Positions 8,033 to 12,917 of a stretch of DNA of 12,917 nt are shown here, one piece after another. The notes beneath the pieces were generated by a model that saw nothing but the letters and a program-made list of their open reading frames with translations, was not told the DNA's origin and did not search any database. Both the position numbers and the translations under genes were made by a program. This stretch comes from Lutispora sp. (GTDB lineage Bacteria; Bacillota; Clostridia; Lutisporales; Lutisporaceae): contig JAUQXG010000233.1 in the NCBI GenBank assembly GCA_030834765.1, positions 1 through 12,917 of the forward strand. Direction: 5' to 3'. Numbering within the stretch: position 1 is the stretch's first letter; each line of letters begins with the position of its first letter.

Positions 8033-8943
8033 TACCAGTTATCCGCCTCTTTATCTGCAGGCAATACAGCTTTCAGTGCGGCAATGGCAACCTCAATCTG
8101 CTTTTCATCCGGCTCTGCAGTTGTGATTTTCTGAAGCCACATTCCTGGTGCTGAAACAAACTTGCTAAAAGCAGAATCGCTTCTTCCTGCCCATTTGATC
8201 ACTTCGTAAGAAAGTCCTGCAACAATTGGCAAAAGAAGTATTCTCGTAGCCAATCTCACAAGCAAAGTAGGCCATCTGAAAAGTGAGAACATCAAAATAC
8301 TTACGATCATTACAATGAAAAGAAAGCTAGTTCCGCATCTTGGATGCAATCTTCCATGCTTTTTTACATTTTCAACTGTAAGCTCTTCTCCACTTTCATA
8401 ACAAAATATGGTTTTATGCTCTGCTCCATGATATTGGAACACTCTTCTAATATCTTCAAGTTTTGAAACCGCCAAAATGTATATTAAAAATATGGCAATT
8501 CTCACAACACCCTCAATAATATTCAGAACAAATGGATTGCTGCTTATTCTATGGGCAAAATTTACAGCCACCGTAGGCAGTAAAATAAAAAATCCTGTAG
8601 AAAACAAAATGGATATAATCACTGCTATGGTTATCACATTATCATTCATAAACTTATCTAACTTACTAAGCTTTTTGTCAGGTTTTACTTCTTCTTCCTC
8701 AAAAAACTCTGCCGAGTACATCAGACAGCTAACACCAAGAACCATAGAATCTACAAACGCATAAATTCCTCTTAAAACTGGAATTTTGCCTATCTTTTTT
8801 CTATTACCTTTTAATTTTTCTTTTTTTATTTCTATTTCACCATCAGGCTTACGCACAGCAGTAGCAAGATCTTCAACGCCTTTCATCATGACACCTTCAA
8901 TAACCGCTTGACCGCCTATACTAGTCCTTTTACAATTACTCAT
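8032..8943 (-). CDS. yqhQ: DUF1385 membrane protein YqhQ
   Basis: This 303-residue protein belongs to the DUF1385/YqhQ family, found next to prmC and prfA in many Clostridia; its function is not firmly known, and some annotation describes it as a metal-dependent enzyme. Family marks are GGQAVIEGVMMKG (10-22), YHGAEHKT (171-178), HGRLHPRCGTSF (196-207) and SYEVIKW (245-251). The conserved His, Glu and Cys residues in the central segments could bind a metal. Four hydrophobic stretches (about 103-128, 138-160, 206-222 and 229-250) suggest a membrane location. AGTGAGGT stands just before the ATG. It is the first gene of the yqhQ-prmC-prfA operon and is transcribed away from the WG-repeat genes. 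Confidence 0.9.
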   Translation of the reverse strand: MSNCKRTSIGGQAVIEGVMMKGVEDLATAVRKPDGEIEIKKEKLKGNRKKIGKIPVLRGIYAFVDSMVLGVSCLMYSAEFFEEEEVKPDKKLSKLDKFMNDNVITIAVIISILFSTGFFILLPTVAVNFAHRISSNPFVLNIIEGVVRIAIFLIYILAVSKLEDIRRVFQYHGAEHKTIFCYESGEELTVENVKKHGRLHPRCGTSFLFIVMIVSILMFSLFRWPTLLVRLATRILLLPIVAGLSYEVIKWAGRSDSAFSKFVSAPGMWLQKITTAEPDEKQIEVAIAALKAVLPADKEADNW

Positions 8944-8977
8944 ATCTACCTCACTTAAACATTGGATTTACTTCATT

Positions 8978-9006
8978 ATTATATATGAATGATAATACAA
9001 ATACAA
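8978..9006 (-). promoter_or_regulatory. Promoter of the yqhQ-prmC-prfA operon
   Basis: On the minus strand a perfect -10 TATAAT (8983-8978) lies 17 bases after a weaker -35 TTGTAT (9006-9001). The distance to the yqhQ start (35 bases) is suitable. The weak -35 keeps this tentative. Confidence 0.55.
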
Positions 9007-9014
9007 CAATAAAA

Positions 9015-9028
9015 GATGCCGGATGCCA
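9015..9028. repeat. Two-copy 7-base repeat
   Basis: GATGCCG is followed at once by GATGCCA. It is a short, locally GC-rich tandem in the divergent gap and shares the seven-base period of the tract at 5129-5160, though not its sequence. It may be chance. Confidence 0.35.
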
Positions 9029-9106
9029 TACCATAAATATTGATATACAATAATTCTTTTGATATTATAAAATTAATTTAGCAAAGTGGTTATTTATGTG
9101 AGTACT

Positions 9107-9135
9107 TTGAAGATAAAATCCATAATCAATATTGT
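9107..9135 (+). promoter_or_regulatory. Possible promoter of the WG-repeat operon
   Basis: TTGAAG (9107-9112), a 17-base spacer and TATTGT (9130-9135) match the sigma-A consensus at four of six bases each. It would give a leader of about 100 bases before the first WG gene, containing the orphan ribosome binding site, the short ORF and the inverted repeat described separately. Confidence 0.35.
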
Positions 9136-9148
9136 TCCTAAGACTATT

Positions 9149-9157
9149 AAAGGAGGT
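9149..9157 (+). other. Orphan Shine-Dalgarno sequence
   Basis: AAAGGAGGT is a near-perfect ribosome binding site, but it is followed by TTG AAA TAA, only a two-codon frame, and by no ATG or GTG at usable spacing. The first WG start is about 85 bases further on. It may be a relic of a lost gene start, a ribosome standby or pausing site, or part of a regulatory leader. Confidence 0.5.
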
Positions 9158-9197
9158 AAGATTGAAATAACTAAAATAAATAGAAAAGGGGGACCGA

Positions 9198-9247
9198 GTC
9201 CATGCCATCACTTAAACAGCATTTTATGAGAAATATAGTGCATGGAC
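9198..9247 (+). promoter_or_regulatory. Leader inverted repeat pairing two start codons
   Basis: GTCCATGC (9198-9205) and GCATGGAC (9240-9247) are perfect 8-base complements with a 34-base loop. The left arm holds the ATG of the short ORF (9202) and the right arm the first possible ATG of the WG gene (9242). GTCC (9198-9201) could instead pair with GGAC (9191-9194), next to the GGGGG ribosome binding site. The two pairings exclude each other. A translational control role is inferred from layout only. Confidence 0.35.
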
Positions 9248-9267
9248 ATACATATGAAAAAACTTAA
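9202..9267 (+). CDS. Possible 21-residue leader peptide overlapping the WG gene start
   Basis: The ATG at 9202 follows a GGGGG ribosome binding site (9188-9192) at nine bases and reads 21 codons, MPSLKQHFMRNIVHGHTYEKT, to a TAA at 9265-9267. It overlaps both candidate starts of the WG gene in another frame. The WG gene lacks a good ribosome binding site of its own, so ribosomes ending here could re-initiate on it. The peptide itself resembles nothing I know and may be chance. Confidence 0.3.
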   Translation: MPSLKQHFMRNIVHGHTYEKT

Positions 9268-11434
9268 GTTATTTCTCATCATCTTTATTACTTTTTCAAT
9301 GATTGCATCCATCACTAATGCAGAAGATAATACATCCACTCTGTTTCACTACATAGGGAAATACTCCGAAGACAGAGCTGCTGCAGGCATATGGGGAGGT
9401 CAATGGACATACGGTTATATTGACAATGCAGGCAAGATAGTGATTAAACCAAAATACCAAGATGCAAGCGAATTCTCACTGGGGGCTGCTTCTGTGGGAG
9501 TTGGAGCTCCTGGCAAACCTATTAAATATGGATTTATTGACAAAAATGGTTCTTACTTAATCAATCCTAAGTTTGATGAAACAAGAGACTTTCATAAAAT
9601 ACCCGGAACAAATACAGAGGTCGCAATGGTAGGGGTCGGCGAAGCCAAGTCCGGAAGAAAGTACGGCTTTGTGCTTAAAGATGGGTCATACTTTGTAAAC
9701 CCTCATTTTGATGGTGTCACTAATTATTGGTCAGCCGGAAGCTGCGGATATAATATTGTGTATATCGAAAAAAATGGTAAGAAGCTTTATGGTTTGCTTG
9801 ATTCAAAAGGAAAGCTTATTATTGATACGAAATATTCCTTTATTTCTGTTGGTAAATATGATACTGCTCTAGGCTATATCGATGTGAGGACAGATGATTT
9901 ATACGGCTTCTATGATATAAAAAGAGACAAGCTTATTGAGCCTGAATACTCCTCTGTTATGGTTGCAACAGATTATGGAGTCAGAATTACAAAAAAGATA
10001 AATGGAAAAGAAAAAACAGGCTTCTATCTTAACGGCGGAAAGGTTATACAGCCTAAGTATGATTGGTTTTGGCACTGGGATTCGGAAGATGTTCTTTATA
10101 TGACCGAATTGAATAAAAAATACGGGCTTTTAGGAAAAGACGGAAATGAAATAGTAGAACCTATATATGATGATTTGCGCAACTACGACAGTTGGATTTA
10201 TGCAGAGCTGAACGGAAAAACTGTAATAGTAAATAAAAACGGCAAGCCTGTAGATGATAAAAGATTTGATTCAGCAGGCAGATTGAGCGGCTTTGACTTG
10301 CTCCTTGTTGAAGTTAAAGGAAAAAAAGGAGTATTTGACATAATCAGCAATTCATATTTAATAGAGCCAAAATATGACGAAATATATTCCTCCTTTGTAG
10401 ATGGCTATGCCAAAGTAAAATTGAATGGCAAAGAAGGAATAATAGGCAGAGACGGCAAGGTTATACTTGAGCCGGTCTATGATTACATATACACAAACTT
10501 TTATACAAAGCAAATAAGAACAGAGACTATAACTCCGGATGGATATAAATCCTATTCCTATAAGGATGATAAAAGCACCCCTTCGGTTGTCAAGGTAAAG
10601 AAAGATGGCAAGGAATTCTTTTTAAACAGTGATTTTACCTCAATTACACAAGAAAAGAACAGTGCCGTCGGTGACTATGATTCTATAGGTATGTTTGAGG
10701 CTGAGGCAGCAAGAGTTACAAAGGGAGACAAGGTAGGATATGTAAGAAAGGATTATTCTTATATAGTAAAGCCGGTTTGGGATACTGCCTTCAGAGCAGT
10801 GAATTCTGCTGACCCCGGCAGATACTATGATTATTTCCACATACAAAAGGGAGGAAAATGGGGTATCGTATTTATGGACGGAACTGTGATTGAGCCTGTT
10901 TCCGAAAGCATGCTTTGGGTAGGAGATTATGATATTGCAGTTGTAACGATAAACGGAAAACAAAAATATATAAAAAAGGATGGCAAATTTCTGGATAATA
11001 TAGCATACCAATATGCACATCCTTTCAGTGAAGGCAAAGGCCTTGTACAGCCCAGCTACACCGAATGCTATTTTATTGATTCAAACGGTAAAAAAGTGAG
11101 CAGCACATATTCAGCTGCAACCTCATACCGCGAAGGTCTTGCTTTTGTATTTACACCTTCAGGGGGGAGATACATAGATCATAGCGGCAATATCATACTT
11201 GGTGAAAAGGTTAGCTTTGTCCATGGCTTTCCTTTTAATAACGGCATTGCTCTGGCTTTGCAATATTCTACAGAAAAGAATATGGCGCTGTACGGCTTGC
11301 TGAAAAAAGATGGTACCTGGCTGGTGGCTCCACTATTCGATAAGGTAGAAATACTTGGAGATTTTAATTACAGATTCTCCTTAAACGGAAAAAAAGCTGA
11401 AGTAACTCCAGACGGCAAAATTAATTGGAAATAA
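9254..11434 (+). CDS. Exported WG-repeat protein
   Basis: The protein is about 726 residues from the ATG at 9254, or 730 from the ATG at 9242; an in-frame TAG at 9236-9238 excludes earlier starts. Neither ATG has a strong ribosome binding site; 9254 gives the typical signal peptide start MKKLKLF and a probable cleavage after TNA (residue 23). There is no lipobox. The mature part is almost wholly WG repeats: I count about 17 imperfect units of roughly 35-45 residues with the pattern (K)YG-ID--GK-VI-P-YD, for example KYGFIDKNG, KYGLLGKDG and KEGIIGRDG. Units in the middle (around 435-475) and near the end are degenerate. No enzyme domain is visible. WG repeats likely form a beta-rich scaffold for binding, but no partner is known. 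The next gene, 22 bases downstream, also codes WG repeats. Confidence 0.88.
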   Translation: MKKLKLFLIIFITFSMIASITNAEDNTSTLFHYIGKYSEDRAAAGIWGGQWTYGYIDNAGKIVIKPKYQDASEFSLGAASVGVGAPGKPIKYGFIDKNGSYLINPKFDETRDFHKIPGTNTEVAMVGVGEAKSGRKYGFVLKDGSYFVNPHFDGVTNYWSAGSCGYNIVYIEKNGKKLYGLLDSKGKLIIDTKYSFISVGKYDTALGYIDVRTDDLYGFYDIKRDKLIEPEYSSVMVATDYGVRITKKINGKEKTGFYLNGGKVIQPKYDWFWHWDSEDVLYMTELNKKYGLLGKDGNEIVEPIYDDLRNYDSWIYAELNGKTVIVNKNGKPVDDKRFDSAGRLSGFDLLLVEVKGKKGVFDIISNSYLIEPKYDEIYSSFVDGYAKVKLNGKEGIIGRDGKVILEPVYDYIYTNFYTKQIRTETITPDGYKSYSYKDDKSTPSVVKVKKDGKEFFLNSDFTSITQEKNSAVGDYDSIGMFEAEAARVTKGDKVGYVRKDYSYIVKPVWDTAFRAVNSADPGRYYDYFHIQKGGKWGIVFMDGTVIEPVSESMLWVGDYDIAVVTINGKQKYIKKDGKFLDNIAYQYAHPFSEGKGLVQPSYTECYFIDSNGKKVSSTYSAATSYREGLAFVFTPSGGRYIDHSGNIILGEKVSFVHGFPFNNGIALALQYSTEKNMALYGLLKKDGTWLVAPLFDKVEILGDFNYRFSLNGKKAEVTPDGKINWK

Positions 11435-11456
11435 ACAGGAAAGAGGTGACCTAAAT

Positions 11457-12917
11457 ATGAAAAAAATAATGATCAGTATTATTTGCATACTGCTTTTATC
11501 CTCTGTCATAACATTTGCAGATACAAACAATTCAACAAACATAGAATTAAAGCCTAACCTCGATACAAATTCCGGAAAATACGGCTATGTTGATAAAAAC
11601 GGAAGCTGGATAATCCCTCCTAGTTTTCAAGCAGCATGGGAATTTTCAGATGGGCTGGCTCTTGTAAGATGCTTTGATAAAGAAGATAGCCAGCTTACTT
11701 ATATCGGATATATAGATAACAGCGGCAAGCTTGCATTTGATAAGAAGTTTGTCAGCGGTTATTCCTTCATAAACGGATATGCAGTAATAACCGGCAATGA
11801 TGAAAAAGTAAGCTTGATAGATAAAAAAGGCAATGTTGTGCTTAAGACAGATTACTATTATTACGGAAACAGCTCTACGATACCCGGAATACATACAGAA
11901 ATAAGCGATATACCCACAGGTCGCGGCAGTGTCAGCCCAAAGGTGGGTTACATCACCGATGATTTAAAGGTTGTAAAACCAATATTTAGCGGAGGTCCTT
12001 CCTACTATATACTGGATGACAGCGTAGAATCCTTCCCTCAAATACCCTATGGAGAATATGATTCCAGCGGAAAACAGCTTAAATTCTCCCGCTATCTGAT
12101 AAATACAAAATTGGAGCCGGTAGAGATGCCGGAAGGCTTTGTCAGCAGCATAAAAGACGGCATGGTATTGATAAATGGGGGAGATACATTCTCATTTATG
12201 GATATGGACGGAAAGATATTCGATGAAATATATTCCTCTGAAACAAATAAAAAGCATAAATTCGTGAGAGCTGAAAGCTTCAATGACGGACATGCTCTTG
12301 TAACAATTGAAGGTATATATAGCGACCCCTATAGTGACCCTATTTTAGCTTACGGATATATAAATAAAGACGGGTCAGCCTTCAAAGAGCCTTTATATGT
12401 AGCTGCACAATCATTCCAAGACGGGCTTGCAGCAGTTCAGCCTTATCCCAGTGTATCCTTGGGAATGGGCATATTAAAAGCAGACGGAGAATATCTTGTA
12501 TCTCCTCAAGCCCGACCTAAGATAATAGCCTCTGAAATTTATAATGAATACTTGCAACCGCCTTATTATACACAAGAGGAGTATGATTTTGTCACCTCTG
12601 AAGTTAAAAAGATAGCCGACCAAATAATAAATAAAAATATGAGCGATCTGGAAAAGCTGGCCGCCGTTCACAAATATGTGATTGACCGTGCTGAATATAG
12701 CTTTATGCAACCTAAGGATCCAAATCCCTTCGGATTAAGATATTATTTTGAAGCCATAGGAATTTTAAAGGACAAACATGTGGTATGTGATGCTTATACC
12801 AGACTTTTAGGCTTGCTTTTAACCGAAGCAGGAGTAGAAAGTATTTATATTTATGGAGAAGCAGATAATATACCGCATTCCTGGAATTTGGTTAAAATTG
12901 GCGGAAAGTATTATCAT
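11457..12917 (+). CDS. Exported WG-repeat protein with transglutaminase-like domain, 3'-truncated by the window
   Basis: The frame is open from the ATG at 11457 to the window end (487 codons, no stop). AGAGGTGA stands about eight bases before the start. A signal peptide (MKKIMIS, hydrophobic core, probable cleavage after TFA at residue 21) indicates export. Residues about 40-355 hold roughly eight WG repeats such as KYGYVDKNGSWIIPPSF, YIGYIDNSGK and AYGYINKDG. From about 361 a transglutaminase-like region begins, with LEKLAAVHKYV, then VVCDAYTRLLGLLL containing the probable nucleophile Cys444, and HSWNLV with His474; the catalytic Asp should follow just beyond KYYH at the edge. In bacteria this fold often works as a cysteine protease or cross-linking enzyme on peptides, so a cell-surface role is inferred. 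It probably shares a transcript with the preceding WG gene. Confidence 0.85.
   Translation, partial: MKKIMISIICILLLSSVITFADTNNSTNIELKPNLDTNSGKYGYVDKNGSWIIPPSFQAAWEFSDGLALVRCFDKEDSQLTYIGYIDNSGKLAFDKKFVSGYSFINGYAVITGNDEKVSLIDKKGNVVLKTDYYYYGNSSTIPGIHTEISDIPTGRGSVSPKVGYITDDLKVVKPIFSGGPSYYILDDSVESFPQIPYGEYDSSGKQLKFSRYLINTKLEPVEMPEGFVSSIKDGMVLINGGDTFSFMDMDGKIFDEIYSSETNKKHKFVRAESFNDGHALVTIEGIYSDPYSDPILAYGYINKDGSAFKEPLYVAAQSFQDGLAAVQPYPSVSLGMGILKADGEYLVSPQARPKIIASEIYNEYLQPPYYTQEEYDFVTSEVKKIADQIINKNMSDLEKLAAVHKYVIDRAEYSFMQPKDPNPFGLRYYFEAIGILKDKHVVCDAYTRLLGLLLTEAGVESIYIYGEADNIPHSWNLVKIGGKYYH

Noticed and set aside
9161..9229. Frame from an ATT codon after the orphan AGGAGG
   Set aside because: It would need a rare ATT start and meets TGA at 9227-9229 before the WG start; no support for translation.
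9107..9253. c-di-GMP or other known riboswitch in the WG leader
   Set aside because: The conserved core elements of the riboswitch classes I know are not visible, and the pairing found is too small to match them.
10640..11020. 126-residue minus-strand open frame inside the first WG gene
   Set aside because: It lies wholly within an established repeat-protein gene and shows no domain or start signals.

Overview
The window is low-GC DNA with dense genes, strong AGGAGG-type ribosome binding sites and classic intrinsic terminators. Together with the gene order yqhQ-prmC-prfA-ZIP-sua5-LMW phosphatase-rpiB-upp, this points to a Gram-positive anaerobe of the Clostridia. The species cannot be told from the sequence alone.

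Layout. Positions 2-427 (+) hold the C-terminal end of a regulator with a bacterial transcriptional activator (BTAD) domain, cut by the window edge. It converges on a minus-strand diguanylate cyclase (504-2153) that has an extracytoplasmic domain, seven membrane helices and a GGDEF domain. A long hairpin lies between the two genes. A 23-bp perfect stem terminator (2299-2349) separates the cyclase from the housekeeping block to its right.

The housekeeping block (2365-8943) is entirely on the minus strand. In order of transcription it reads yqhQ (DUF1385), prmC, prfA, a terminator, a ZIP-family metal transporter, then sua5/ywlC, ywlE, rpiB and upp. yqhQ and prmC overlap by one base, and prfA follows 36 bases later. 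This places the RF1 methyltransferase directly before its substrate RF1. The sua5-ywlE-rpiB-upp group has its own promoter (-35 TTGCAA, extended -10 TGCTATTAT) and very short gaps, with each ribosome binding site in or next to the end of the preceding gene. Its products serve tRNA t6A modification, protein arginine dephosphorylation, pentose phosphate interconversion and uracil salvage.

The right third (9200-12917, plus strand) is accessory in character. It holds two exported WG-repeat proteins, 22 bases apart. The first is about 726 residues of WG repeats. The second has WG repeats followed by a transglutaminase-like cysteine domain with its Cys and His in place, and it runs off the right edge. 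Upstream is an unusual leader with an orphan Shine-Dalgarno site, a 21-codon overlapping ORF, and a perfect inverted repeat that would pair the leader start codon with the first possible WG start codon. This leader and the two-gene surface operon are the most interesting parts of the window. No tRNA, rRNA, CRISPR array or insertion sequence was seen.
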